Origin: Lithospermum erythrorhizon
Taxonomy: Eukaryota > Streptophyta > Magnoliopsida > Boraginales > Boraginaceae
Reading direction: 5' to 3'
Assembly (NCBI GenBank): GCA_019722365.1
Contig: JADFUC010000083.1
Coordinates: 62,001 to 126,000 of the forward strand
DNA: 64,000 nt
In this document: piece after piece, positions 25,140 through 38,700 of the stretch
Position numbering within the stretch: position 1 is the stretch's first letter
Layout of the letters: each line of letters starts with the position of its first letter
The notes under the pieces: generated by a model
Database searches by the model: none
Told to the model about the DNA's origin: nothing
What the model saw: the letters and a program-made list of their open reading frames with translations, nothing else
Position numbers and translations under genes: made by a program

Positions 25140-26505
25140 GAAGCTAGTCAAGGTGGTCTTGGTTTCAAACATCTTCAACACTTTAACCTTGCTCTTCTTG
25201 CCCGTAATGATTGGCATCTTCTTCACTACCCAAATATTCCCATGTCTTCAACCCTCAAATCAAAATATTTCCCTAACACTTCTCCTCTTACAACTCCGGT
25301 CAAATTAAACTCTTCTGACCTGTAAAACCTACACTCGGCATCACGTGAATTTCATATTCGCGATATGACTATTGGTACGGTTCATCTATCAATATTTGAA
25401 AGATTGGTTGACTCTGTGGATTTAAATCTCTAAACTTCATGCTTTCTTTAACCCCTCAACCTGCCCAAGCTATCCAACCCTCGTCTCTGAATTACTCATA
25501 AACTCCTCTCATTGTAATACTCCAATCCTCAATTCTCTTTTCGCTCCCCACATTGTCTCTAAAATTCTCCAAATTTGTCCAACAGAAGAAAGAGACGAAA
25601 AAATTGGCCCAAAGAGTCATTTCAAACCAAGGTCCTCTACAAGAAGATCACCCAACTCTCCATCAATAACATAAGTCTCCCCTCCACCTTTTCAACCATC
25701 CCGCTCCAAACTTGGAAGAAACTTTGGAAACTACCCATCCCCAAAAAATTAGAGTTTTTTTTTTCTGAAACTCCTACGTAATAGCTTACCCACTACTGAC
25801 CTTTTAGCAAGTAAAACTAAAATTAACACTTTTTGTTGTCTGTGTTTGTTAAATAATGAAAGTAGTCAACATCTTTTCTATTAATGTTCTTTCATTCGGG
25901 ACAATTGGTCTTGCTTGAACATTTCTCCGTCTTCTTCTTCTATTCAAAACTTTATTTCCTCTTTAATTTTAAAAAATTGGACACATAACAACATCTATGA
26001 GCTCCTTCTTTTTGGTAGTACTCTTTGGGTTACTTGGCTTATCAGAAATAAAGTCACATTTAATCATGATGACCCATTAACTGCCTCAAAGTCGTGCATT
26101 ATCGAATTATCCATTGCGTTAAGCTTAGACTTCGTGTATTTATAGATCTCTACCTTATAGAAGGGATCCCAACGGAACCACTCCTTCCTTTTTAATCAAC
26201 ACTCTACTTTATCTTCAAATGAATGTGATAGATGTTGTCGGAAAAGGGATACTAAGATTTATTTAGGTATTTCTAATGACAAGAGACCCAAGTGGCTTCT
26301 TGATATTTTCATCAAGGGGTTTCGAACAACTATCAAGGATCAATTTCTTCTTATCACTAATCATGACAACTCGGACATGCGGATGTTACTACCTTCTTTT
26401 CGAGCCCATCTAGAGTTTACACATGTATTTGCAGTTGTTAGTTTTACATACAATCGCTGTGATCATCCTATGAGATATTTGATCGCACGTATTCATATAA
26501 AATAG
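25140..26505 (+). pseudogene. LINE (non-LTR retrotransposon) 3' fragment
   Basis: The first block reads ASQGGLGFKHLQHFNLALL, then WHLLHYP and LKSKYFP. This is the typical plant LINE region after RT (GGLGFR, FNxALLxKQxWRL, LKAKYFP). It stops at 25,324. Further on are WKKLWKLPIPKKLEFF (zf-RVT domain, WKLPIPPKIKLFLW in relatives), then CCLCLLNNESSQHLF with spaced cysteines, and at 25,915-26,145 LWVTWLIRNKVTFN (LWxIWKxRNxVVFN in relatives). A last open stretch to about 26,505 may be the RNase H tail. The endonuclease and RT core are missing, as expected of a 5'-truncated LINE, and frameshifts are present. Confidence 0.8.
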
Positions 26506-27054
26506 TGCATTTAAGGCATTTCACATTTCTTTTCACATCCAACACACATTGCATGCAATAAGCTCATGGGGAGCGACGTTGCTTTTACTTGAAATAAGGT
26601 GAAAGTACAATTATACCCTTTATAAGCACCATACTTACTAAATTCTGTAACTCCTAAATGGGACTCCTTTATTTCATTGGCTTCCGTCGGAGAAGCAATT
26701 TTCACCACTTTACTCCTCACCAAAGACATTTGCTTTCATTTGGTTTATATCATTACTGATGGTTTATTTTCACAAGTATGGTATAGAAATTATCGCAAGC
26801 TCAAGAGTAATTAGGATTGGGAACTTGCTTCAAGTTAAGAAACATTTAGTACTTCAGAGATCATTTGCTACCAATTAGTGTTGGTTATTTTTTAAATTTG
26901 AAAGACATTATTATCAGTACTTTTAATTCGATTTTATGTAATTTAACTTCATGTAATAGCCGAGAAAGTTATGGACAAATTTCTTTTGATTAATATCATG
27001 AATTATCTATCATAAAAAAATCCTCTTTTCAAATTGTCCAATTTGCATAGGTTA
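26506..27054. other. Spacer between LINE and copia LTR; no gene seen
   Basis: It is AT-rich with no recognisable domain. A 72-codon minus-strand frame (26,729-26,511) matches nothing known to me. It may contain the LINE 3' end. Confidence 0.35.
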
Positions 27055-27305
27055 TGTTATGGAAGTAATGTGGATGTCTTGTCCACCAAGTTATCTTGTC
27101 TAGCAAGAAAGGAGATAGATTGTCTATCAAGATATTAGACTACTTCTTTACCAAGTAATGCTCATATGTATTGTATATTGGAAGCCTATAAATAGGCATT
27201 CATTGTATTGTATACAACACAACAACAAAAGTAATAAAAGATATTCTCCTCCTTGTTTATTATTCTCTCCGTCTATTTACATTGTTCTTAGTTATATTCA
27301 TAACA
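27055..27305 (+). mobile_element. Copia 5' LTR, 251 bp
   Basis: It has perfect inverted termini, TGTTATG at 27,055 and CATAACA ending 27,305. It contains GCCTATAAATAGGCATTC, with a TATA-type box (TATAAATA) near 27,187, and AATAAAAGATATT downstream, consistent with U3-R-U5. The following CGTTATCGCCACGAC is the conserved sequence after the LTR in Ale/Retrofit-type copia elements (CGTTATCAGCACGA) and should include the primer-binding site. A partner LTR lies at 32,373-32,629. Confidence 0.88.
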
Positions 27306-30300
27306 CGTTATCGCCACGACGCTTTCTCGACCAGCCGAGAAAATAGCCAAGTTTGGTAGCCTTAAGCCCGCCGCTAATGCCGACAAGTGTCGTACCTTTC
27401 TTTATTCCTCAAGTATTCATGCTCGATAATATTAAAACATAGCATATGTCGTTAATACGAGACGACAGCATCAAGCATATTATACCGTATCTTTATCGAA
27501 GCCAATGGAAATTATGTAGTTTCTTTTATAAAATATTCAATAGGCTTCGTATATGTACGTGACATATACCACCATTTGTGTTGTTAATTTAATACCGATA
27601 ACCTATCAAATCATACTCAGTCGCTAACTTTATTGCACGACGATCATCATATATTATATTTAGACAAATTAATGGGTGTATAACAAATATAGCGATAAGT
27701 TTTATATATTTATCAATTTTATCCGAATAAAACACGAGTAATTGTATATGATATTCATTTTATCTCGCTGGTCATATCGACATTTACATATATATATTAA
27801 CAATAAAAATAATATTTATACATATAATTTATGATATGTTAAACATTAGATTTATACATTTATGAGGTCAAAAAGATAATTATCAAATAACTAAATCTCG
27901 AAGATTTATTGATGATTAATTTGATATATTTGTGATGTATTTACAACATATATAATATATGATTTACCAATGATGTATTTGAGTCCGTGAAGACTAGTTC
28001 GACTGCACTTGTGAATAATATTGATGGAGGTGATCTAAACTTGGACCCAAATCTCGAAGATTTAATACGACATTCGATGCTCATTTATAATATTTGATTT
28101 TGAAGTCTCACTTGTTTTAATATGTGATTGATATTCACGTTAATATCCGAACACATTTGAAATATATTCATATTAATATTCAAATACATTTGATATATAT
28201 TCTTGTCTGAAAGATAACAATGTCCAAGTATTTGATTATATTAATAATTATCTAATGAAATGAATGCAATATCCATTATTCATTATATATATATCCTGAA
28301 GAACTATTGATGTAGCACCTTATTATAATCACAATTAGTCGCGGTAAATATGAGTTTCACGTAGCACCAAGAACATTTGGTTATATATCCTGTGCAAATA
28401 TGATTTTGATTATCACTAGTTCGTAAGATCAATGACTTGTAGAATTGACATCCATCTAAATTAAGGGCTTTTAATACTCCAAAAGAATTTCTATCATTTT
28501 CCTTATTATTTTGAAAATAATATGAAATCGTATGAGTTCACTTATGAAATCTCGAAGACTCATACAATTTGCATCTGCATTCAAGCAATGGATAGAATTT
28601 ATTGATTAATTAATATCTACGATTTATTATAGGTCCGTATACCATACTAATGAAATTGCCCGAGTGTGTAGAATATGAGGTAGTTCAAATTATCATGCAT
28701 GAGACAAAGGCTATTTTCATACCATTTGAAGATACCAATAATTTCACACTTGATAACAAGAGAAGCAAATGTTATCACAATATGAAGTAGTGTAAAAAAA
28801 ATTAATTGAAAACTCCGGAAGGGCCTACATACTGTTCCTTGAAGGAATACAAATTCATAGTAAAGATGCACTGTTTATGAATCGAAACGCATATAATTTT
28901 TCTAAGTCCAGAAGTACCTTATAAATTAATTTTTCTAACTATGCACACATACGATGTAAATTGTTCATCATTGATGTGTTCGATATGGTGTCCTGGAGCA
29001 TGGATAATTTGCTTCACAAAATTATTTTTGTTACATGTTGCATAATGTTGTTAGTCTTAAAGTGGTGGTATTTTTATACCCCATGATTTCATACTAACAA
29101 TAAATGATTATCATTACATCCCTGACGTGGTGACTATTGACACATACAAATTGATTATCGATCCCGCCAACTTATTTTGTTAAATCCATATTTCATACAT
29201 ATGAAAAACTAGCAATATATCATTGAAGTGATTGTAATTAATATTAGTTTAATAAGTAGTAAGTTCTGGAAGAGCTAATATTTTTCAATAATGTAACAAA
29301 GTATCAAGTGACTCTGTATAGCTTAATATTTTGTCAAAAGCTAAAAATCAATTGAAGACTCTGGAAGAGCTAAGATATTATTTCCTGAAGTAACACACAT
29401 ATTTGTACATCAAAAAAAAACTTTTTGTCAAACCAGAAGTTTGATAATTATGAGAACTTTTATTATTTGGCATGACCGGTTAGACCATCCCGGATCAATT
29501 ACGATGAAAAATAATTGAAAATTTAATTGGAAACTCATTGAAAAGTCAATAAACTATTGAGTTTGAATAATTTATGTGAGCTTCATGGTGTAAACTCTCA
29601 GTTGACTGTTGTGGGGCATGTTGAACTACATGCAATACCCCAATTGATCATTGGGAAATGTTACACTACATGTAGCGACACTTGTTCGCATCAGACCAAA
29701 TTATTATACAACTCCCCCAATATAATTGATTTGGTCAGAAGTCAAATATTTTATCCTTTAATTTTGAATAACATGCACAATGATGATTTTTTAAATGTCT
29801 ATTATAAATTTTAAGATATGTAACATCTATATACCTAGAAATAAGAAATTGAAACCACTTATCAAGTAATTTTTATCATGACATCAATATTTTCAACATC
29901 GAGGGGAGCACAAGATAATTGAAAATAGTCTATCTGAATGAAATATCCCTATCCTATATGATCCTCAAGATGGATAAATATGAACTTGAAGTTCAAGAGA
30001 TAACACGAACAATTCAAGTGGATAATATGACCTGGGTTCACTACCAAACAACGTCTGACCAAGATAGTAAATGAATAATATATCACCAGAAACACTCATT
30101 TACATAAAAGAGGTGATGAATAGTATATCTCGCGAATAAGCTAATCTATAATTAATGCTCAAGACATTTGATAACAAAATTCATGAATATAATGAGATCC
30201 GACATCATGAACATAGGAACCAAAAGAAAAAGATTATCGACACAATATTGCATACAATGCAATAACTCTATATTTATTTAAGCAATATGAGGATCTCAAA

Positions 30301-32372
30301 TCTATCTCTTGGGCTTATAGATGTATATATTTATGAATGGCCAAAGAGAAAATACTAAATCAAGAGTAAACAAACTCACTATATAAATGAAATTAACTCG
30401 AGTCTACGAATATGATACTAGTAGTATATACTAGTGCGCCTAATGAAACGACTATATAAGTTTGGTAAATTTGTATCAAGTTTAAATGGAAGCTGATACT
30501 AGTGCATTATGTCTGGTACCATGAATAAATGACCTAAGATTTGTCGTATAATATTTGTACCTCAAGCACTAAATAAGTTATAAGGCACACATACAACTTA
30601 TCAGAGGATATCAAAATTGTAAATGTGTGGTAGCAACAAAAGATAACTTCTTGATTTTCGTGCATGACTTATAATATAGTATGGTGAGAAATAAGTATAC
30701 AAGATGACATGTAGAAGGATTTATGATGCATGCAGCACATATCTATATTCACGGGAACTTAACTCAATTTAGCTAATACGAGAAATATTTGAATATTTAA
30801 AGTCATCCGGAAGATGGATTGCAAGTTCGAACTGCATTATTAGACATTTATTTGCATGATCATTTTATTCAGCATCGCATGTATATGCAAGTCTATCGAT
30901 AGTATATGATACATGTTTAGCTCTGAATTTATATTATGTTTTATATGATTGCATGATATATTTATTTACTTATTATGTGGTATAAGACATTTGAATTATT
31001 TAGTGTAAGTTGACATAGATCTTACATATATTTCTTGTTGATTAGTTACTATTGACGCATCTAAATATTCGCGATATTATGTAAGATTCAATTATAGCCA
31101 TGTAGTAATTTAGAAGAGTTCTAAGTTGAATAAATTATCATGAATAAGTTAGTACAAGAACTCTTGTAGAGTTCTCAGTTGTTAAACACGATATTTCTAA
31201 TTAGATTTAGAATCAAATACTTTATAAAGGTATATACAAGCCAATTTGGAATGTAATTATCTAAATTTGTACTCTTGTAGAGTTCACAATTGTCAGACAA
31301 GATGTCTACAATCGGATTTGATATTAAATACTTTGTAAAGATATATACATGACAATTATGCAAGTAAGTATAAATCCATATCATATTTGGATACATAGAA
31401 ATAAGTTTAATCTCACTAACTAAGATTCATAAGAGATAATTCAAGATTCTCGTCCGAATACATGAACTTGGTCTCGAAATGTAATTCTAATGTATATCAT
31501 ACAACTGATACATGATTGCATAATCATGCAATATTGACAAACGCTTGTAGCATTATTTGGATATTCTACTTAAATAATCTAAACTGATGATCTCATCAGG
31601 GGGAGATATGATATAGAATGATGATCTCATCAAGAGATACGAGCATGATCAGATTCTTTTTCCCTTCACTAAGCTTTTTTCCCACCGAGCTTTCTTTGCA
31701 GCTTTTAACGAGACAATTACCCTAAGCATACCTAAAAGAATATAATATTTTATCCTCACTGTGGTTTTGTCCTACATGGTTTTCCACGACTATTTAACCA
31801 AAGTTACAACGATAAACTACGTAAATCTTCAAATACAAGAAGAAAAGTCAGAATGCATTTGGTCGAGAATATGATCCAACAGATCCATACATTTATGATT
31901 TATCATATGAAAGTTGGTCCTAACGATCTTTACGACGATAATCGTAGATGCTACGCACGCTGCATTTAATCCACATATCAAAGGCGATAGAACAAAATAT
32001 GTTGTTCTTTCTCTCACTACATCTTCTCGAAAAAAATGTGAACAGATGTTCAACAAATTGACCATGATAATTCAAAGAGATATTTTAACTAAGTCACTTA
32101 CCTCAATATTCGAAATGTTATCCGTAAGCATAGACTACGGCCGACCAAATAACGTCAAGTGACGTGGGTCAGCGGTAGGGAGTTAATACGTTGTGCTCTT
32201 TTCCTTAATCAAAATTTTGTCCCAAATGCAGCTTTTTTCTCGATAATGCTTAATGGAAAGAACATCAGAAGTTATTATACAAGCACACGCATTCTTTCCT
32301 CGCTGATTTTTATCCCAGATCTGGTTTTTTCTAAGTAGTTTTAATCCACATATTCCTTATTGACAGACATCC
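27306..32372 (+). pseudogene. Copia (Ale/Retrofit-like) internal region, heavily decayed
   Basis: Few blocks remain readable. Near 29,466-29,510 the plus strand reads IIWHDRLDHPGSITM, matching the copia GAG-preintegrase motif (LWHDRLGHPGSxMM). Near 31,965-32,160 it reads IKGDRTKYV and, later, LTKSLTSIFE, matching the RNase H end (IKGDRTKHI ... LFTKSLPTSTFEK). The CATCAGGGGGAGAT tract at 31,594-31,607 is polypurine-tract-like. Most of 27,400-31,000 has drifted to AT-rich sequence with no usable frame, and RT could not be recognised. Overall length LTR to LTR is about 5.6 kb, near the family norm. Confidence 0.7.
31159..31370. repeat. Tandem duplication, unit about 112 bp
   Basis: Two adjacent diverged copies begin ACTCTTGTAGAGTTC at about 31,159 and 31,271. 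Both continue with a TTGTYARACA, ATTTAGAATCAAATACTTTA-like and AAGRTATATACA sequence in the same order. It lies inside the decayed copia internal region. Confidence 0.7.
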
Positions 32373-32629
32373 GCGGTTACATGGGCTAACGCGATGTATT
32401 GTCACCAAGCTATCTTTGCCTGGGGCCAGCAAACGCAGATAAAGATTGCCTATCAAGATATTGTGACTACTCTTTACCAAGAATGCTCATACGTATCGTG
32501 ATATCGGGAAGCCTATAACAAGATTCATCAGATTCTATACAACATAACAATAAAAGTAATAAAGATATTCTTCTCTTTATTTATTATTCTCTCAATCTAT
32601 TTATATTGTTATTAATTATATTTATAAGA
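32373..32629 (+). mobile_element. Copia 3' LTR, diverged, just upstream of beta'-COP
   Basis: It aligns along its length with the 5' LTR at 27,055-27,305. Matching blocks are CACCAAG, TTGCCTATCAAGATATT (TTGTCTATCAAGATATT in the 5' copy), AATGCTCATA, GGAAGCCTATAA, AAAAGTAATAAA, and TTATTATTCTCTC near the end. The end reads TTTATAAGA where the 5' LTR has TTCATAACA, so the terminal inverted repeat has decayed. No matching target-site duplication is seen. It ends about 150 bp before the predicted beta'-COP start codon. Confidence 0.8.
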
Positions 32630-32781
32630 GCAGCTTACATGATATTTCCTAGTTCTTACATTACCCTTATTTTTCCTTCACCTCCTATTATTACAATTTC
32701 CTAAGATCTATGTTAGCTAACCATCAGTTAGATCTCTGGGATTAATCAAATCAACATTTCTTTCATTTGATTTCTGCAAAT
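32630..32781 (+). promoter_or_regulatory. Presumed 5' UTR and core promoter of beta'-COP
   Basis: This interval between the copia 3' LTR and the inferred start codon contains pyrimidine-rich runs (ACCCTTATTTTTCCTTCACC near 32,665) and AATCAAATCAACATTTCTTT before the ATG, typical of plant leaders. No clear TATA box is present within it. TATA-like words (TTATATTTATAAG) lie at the LTR end, about 32,617-32,629. The promoter may therefore overlap the LTR. Confidence 0.4.
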
Positions 32782-35700
32782 ATGGTCAGATTATTTCTTT
32801 CATTGCATTTTCTTTGTACTTAGATCTGTATCCCAAAAAGATTGTCAACTTTCATCAAACTTTGCTGATTTAAGTCACTAACATAACTTTGGTTTCAATC
32901 AGAATTATCATTTTAATGCTAAACTACGTTAAATATGCTATCTTTTCATATATTTTTTGCCAAATATTAATAAATGTATATAAAAATAGAATGTCTACAA
33001 TCAAACTTCAAATCTTGACAATCTTTGATGGAGGGAGTATATAAACTTAGTTTATGTGTATTTATGTTGGATTTACAATGTTAATTGAGATCTGGTACTT
33101 TATCCATGTACTAATTGGAAGTTTTCTTGATTTTTCGGGTGCGGATTTATCGCATTGCTATATTTCAGCCTCTTCGTTTGGAAATTAAGGTACTGAGACT
33201 ATGTCAAATCTGTTTGATATCGTATTTGGGTTATAGAATTCTATCAATTTGCATTGCTTAGTTATAATGTTATTGCATTTGAATAATGTTGTGTTGATTA
33301 CTGGATCAGAGGAAACTCGCGCAAAGATCAGAACGAGTGAAGTCAGTGGATCTACATCCGACTGAACCATGGTACCAATCTGTACCTCATTTTATGTTAA
33401 CATTTTCTGGTTGATTTCAGGTTGTAATTTTGATTTGTAGAATGTAATTCGACATTGTCCAATATGCATTTTTTTTCTTTCAGGATACTGGCTAGTTTGT
33501 ATTCGGGAAGTGTCTGCATATGGAATTATCAGACTCAGGTATGTTAAGTTATATGAATTAAAAGCGACAAATCTAATCTGACACCTATGTTTGCTGTCCA
33601 GTTCCACACATTTGTATGTATTGAAGTTACAGATTTAAGTTCAATTTAATGAATAATTACCCCTATCTAAGGAGTACAGTCTGTTTCGGTTTAGATTATA
33701 CATAAAAAGAAGCCACATATAAGTTGAACAATCGGCTAACCCTCGTCAGAAACATGATAATTTTCTGATATCTGGGAGAAGAAGTGGAAGTATAGAAATA
33801 AAGTAACAACTTTATGTTCCAACTAACCATTAACCCAAAGAAAATGATAAGTTTACATTTTTTAATAACTTGATTACACTTTGGACTTTTTCTCCAGCAT
33901 TCAGTAAATGTGGAGTTGCTGTTTACATATCATAACTTTAGATTAATACCAAATACATATAATCAATCCGGATTCTCAAAATTTGATTCAGTATCTAATT
34001 ATCAATACAAAAAGATGTAGAACCGTCCATGGACTTTCTACTTGGCCTCCCTAGTCGTTGCTAACGTTGGGACAGCTGGCATATCTTCCACTTTATGGTC
34101 TTACATTAGATTTTTGAGATTATTGCCAAAGGATTGTTAACACCAACAAACATAAGGTTTATAAGTAAAGTACACTATATATAAGGGAACAATGTTCATA
34201 GTTCTTAGTATTGATCTGTTGGGTCTTAGACAGTTTCATTTTGACAGTATCCTTCTACCAAATGAGTTATCAGAGGATCGTGAAACGAAAATTAATATTA
34301 ACTGCACTGATAATTTTTTTGTTTATATTTCTGTACTATCAAGTATATACAAGGAATCTTCACTAAGGACTAATCTAAAATGCTTATGTGCTGCAGACGA
34401 TGACTAAATCATTTGAAGTAACAGACTTGCCAGGTATGTTGGTAGCAGTATAAATATCCTTCAATTTGATTAGATTGCTGAGATTTTATGCCCAACTTAT
34501 AAGCATTCTGATGCATAATGTTGATTTTTTGTAGTCCGGTCTGCAAAGTTCATATCAAGGAAGCAATGGGTTGTTGCTGGTGCAGATGACATGTTCATCC
34601 GTGTTTACAATTACAACACAATGGATAAGGTCAAAGTCTTTGAAGCGCACACCGATTACATTAGGTGTGTAGCTGTCCATCCTACTCTTTCCTATGTGCT
34701 GTCATCTTCAGATGACATGCTTATCAAGCTTTGGGACTGGGAAAAGGGTTTTGCCTGCACTCAGATATTTGAAGGCCACTCCCACTATGTGATGCAAGTG
34801 ACTTTTAACCCAAAAGATACAAACACATTTGCCAGTGCATCTCTGGATCGCACAATTAAGGTATTAGTTTAATTTCATTGCACCTCTTTAGACATTGTTT
34901 TCTTCATTACTGTGAAAGCATGCTCAAGGATTTGAAATAATTGCTTCTGTAGATATGGAATCTTGGGTCCCCTGATCCAAACTTCACTTTGGATGCCCAT
35001 ATGAAAGGGGTCAATTGTGTCGATTATTTCACTGGCGGCGATAAGCCATATTTGATTACTGGTTCTGATGACCATACTGCTAAGGTTTTTCTTTGATGCC
35101 CTTTTTAACTTTAAGATGAGACCGAACATCTTTGATCATGAATTTAACCTTTTGGAAACAGGTATGGGATTATCAAACAAAAAGTTGTGTTCAGACATTA
35201 GAAGGTCATACACACAATGTTTCTGCTGTATCTTTTCATCCTGAACTTCCAATCATCATTACTGGGTCTGAGGATGGAACTGTTCGCATGTGGCATTCAA
35301 CCACTTACAGGTAAGCATCATGAGCCCACTCTAGATTTATGGTTCATGGCATTTATATTTTCCAATTGTTCATTGATCTGCTTAAGGTGTAAAACACAAT
35401 TTTGAAAGCCTGCAAAATCTTGGTGAAATGATGAGGGTGTTTGGCCAACATTATTCCTGCCCCAAATAATATGTGGCTCCCGATCACACCCCCCCCCCCC
35501 CAACCCCCGTTTAGACGGAAGCCTATTTACATGTGTTGGGGGCGTGTTATTGTTGTTGTTAAGTAATCTATAATTATGTTTGGGATCTTTTCTAGTTAAA
35601 AAAGCTTAACAATCATCTCGGTTTCAAATTGTATTTGTTAGAAATATAGATGTTTAGATATGTTAATGTTTATAATGTTAGGTTTAGGTAGAACTGAAGA

Positions 35701-38700
35701 TAGAGAGAAGAATAGCTTGGTCATTCAGTTAATTATCTATATATATGTGTATGTAATGCCTCATTTGACCTGAAGAGAAACATTTTATCCTCCCTTCTCA
35801 TCTTGTCTCTAACTTCATCTTCTACCTTAACTTCCTTTTAATACTTTGTGATTCTCGTTAAACTGACTCACCCAATAAATTTAATTTTATACCTGCTGCG
35901 TGAGGTTTTTCAGTGCCTATTCCATTCAAAATGATTTTGCAGACTTGAAAACACATTAAATTATGGCTTCGAGAGAGTATGGGCAGTTGGATGCATTAAA
36001 GGTTCAAGGCGGTAAGTTATATTCTAGCTTTTGCTTCTCTCAACTCTTGAAATGTGGATATATATTAACATCTGGCTCAGATTAGGCTACTTGTTATGAT
36101 CTGGAAACAACAAAGTAGTAATTTCTTTCTTGAGGTGTTAGCATCTCTCATCATTGATAAATGAGTTGTAGTGTTCGATAAATGATTGTTATTGTGCAGC
36201 ATTGTCATTGGATATGATGAGGGTACTATCATGGTGAAGCTAGGCCGTGAAGTACCTATTGCTAGTATGGATAACAGTGGGAAAATTATTTTTGCAAAAC
36301 ACAATGAAATTCAGACAGTGAACATTAAGAGTGTGGGAGCCGGCTATGAGGTATGACTTGCATGGCCTATATATTGCTTAATTATTTAGATCTAGTAAAT
36401 TATTATCACTCAAGATAGCTTTGAGGAATCTCAGTTTTGTGTTACATCTTAGGTTGCTGATGGAGAGAGATTACCTTTAGCTGTCAAAGAATTGGGAACT
36501 TGTGACCTTTACCCTCAGGTGTGTAGCAATTTTCTTAAGAAAAAGTCTTCTTATCTGCCTCTTTATAGTTGCTGTCCCAAAAAGTTAAACATGAGGACTT
36601 GCAAATTGTTCATAAATTAGATCTAACTTTCCAACTGGTCCGTTTTTCTCTACTATGAATCCATCTCTATAATGTATCATTATTGTGGGAGCACCTGGAG
36701 TTATCGTTTTTCTTATGGAGTTTTTGTTACAATTATGATTGAATTAAAGATAAGGATGAAGGCCCCTTGGACCTATTATTTGATGTATATTTACATCTAA
36801 TCCACTAAGTGTTTGTACATTAGTTTAAAATAAGCTAGACAATTGTCTTTACTGCTAAAGCTAATAAAAAGTTGTTCAGGCAAATCCTCAGATTGCTTTT
36901 TTGGGTGAATAAAATTTTCTTTGTGATTATTTTAAAATTAATTTCTTTAAGGATATTTTGGTGTTTCACTGATTTGATCCCTTTTCATGGTTATTTGCAG
37001 AACTTAAAGCATAACCCGAACGGGAGGTTTGTTGTTGTTTGTGGTGATGGGGAATATATTATTTATACAGCTCTGGCTTGGAGGAACCGATCATTTGGGT
37101 CAGGATTGGAATTTGTTTGGTCGTTCGAGGGAGAATATGCTGTTAGAGAAAGTACCTCAAAGATAAAGATCAGTAATAAAAACTTTCAGGTTTGAGTTTG
37201 ATTTCTATTGTGCTCATTCTGGCATGGCAGAAAATGCAGTTATATATAGAAATGTTTTTTCCGCACACTCTATATGATAGTCTGAGTTCAATAAAAAGTT
37301 ATTGAAAGCGAGGAACGTGGTTATTTTACCCGAGTTTTCTCCTGTATCACCACTGGGGGCGGAGCGGGAGTAAAGAAGGTTGGTTACAGCTTGAGAATTT
37401 TGCTGTATCAGAAAGTGCAAGGAAATTGACATTATCTGTCTTTTTAATTATTGACGAAAAGTAATTTTCTGAGGGTGTGGGATAATTAATAAAATTATTT
37501 ATTGGACAAATTAATGTATTTGCTCTTTAAAATCAGTCAATAGGATTTTAATATGTAAGTGGTGGGTGTCATAATTTGGTCGTTTTGTGCTCATGCAGTT
37601 TCTATTCATATAAGATGATGCCAAGTTCAGTAGTACATCAGTTTATGAACTTTTTTTCTTTTGGGTATAACTTGTTATTGATGCATATTCCAGGAGAAGA
37701 AAAGCATTCGGCCGACATTTTCTGCTGAACGCATCTTTGGTGGAAGTTTGCTTGCGATTTGTTCAAGTGATTTCATATGCTTTTATGACTGGGCTGAGTG
37801 TAGGTTGATAAGGAGGATTGATGTTGTTGTCAAGGTACCTTTTAAATCCCATACAATAATGTTTCTATTATCTTCGTACTCGAGAATATTTCTCTCCTTT
37901 TTCCTATATTTGTAGAATCTCTATTGGGCTGAAAGTGGCGATATGGTGGCTATTGCTAGTGATTCATCATTCTTCATACTCAAATATAACGTACGTACTT
38001 AAATTATTTGTATTTATGACATACTTGTAATGAGTATTCTTATTTCCAAGAAAAGCTAATGTATTTGCTCTCAGTCATGCAATCGATGTTCCGGGTCTTG
38101 TAATTTCATTTTGTGCTCATTATCATTCGTTGCAGCGAGATGTAGTTGCTGAACATTTGGATAGTGGACGATCAACGGATGATGAAGGGGTGGAACTTGC
38201 TTTTGATCTTCTTTATGATATAAATGAGAGGGTCAGAACTGGTATCTGGGTTGGAGACTGCTTTATCTATAATAATTCATCGTGGAGGCTGAACTACTGC
38301 GTAGGCGGTGAGGTAAAGTATTAGTTTCGTCTTTTACCAACTAACAGAATTAATATTAATATTATTATGCAGTATTGATAGTGGCACATATTCTGTGTAA
38401 TCTATTCAGGTTACAACAATGTTTCATTTAGATCGACCCATGTATCTGCTGGGATATTTAGCTAACCAGAGTAAGGTGTATCTCATTGACAAACAGTTCA
38501 AGTAAGTAGGATTTGGTTGCACTGCTGTTGACAAATAGATCAAAAGTTCTATTTTTCTAATGTCATGTTGTTCTTCTCCTTGGTAGTATAATTGGATATA
38601 CATTGTTGCTGAGCTTGATTGAGTACAAGACACTTGTGATGCGTGGTGACCTGGAAAGAGCAAATGAAGTATTATCATCAATCCCTAAGGAGCATCTAAA

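Noticed and set aside
36872..37195. 107-codon frame as an independent gene
   Set aside because: It is intron read into exon 12 of beta'-COP. The conserved part starts at 37,001 after the TTTGCAG acceptor.
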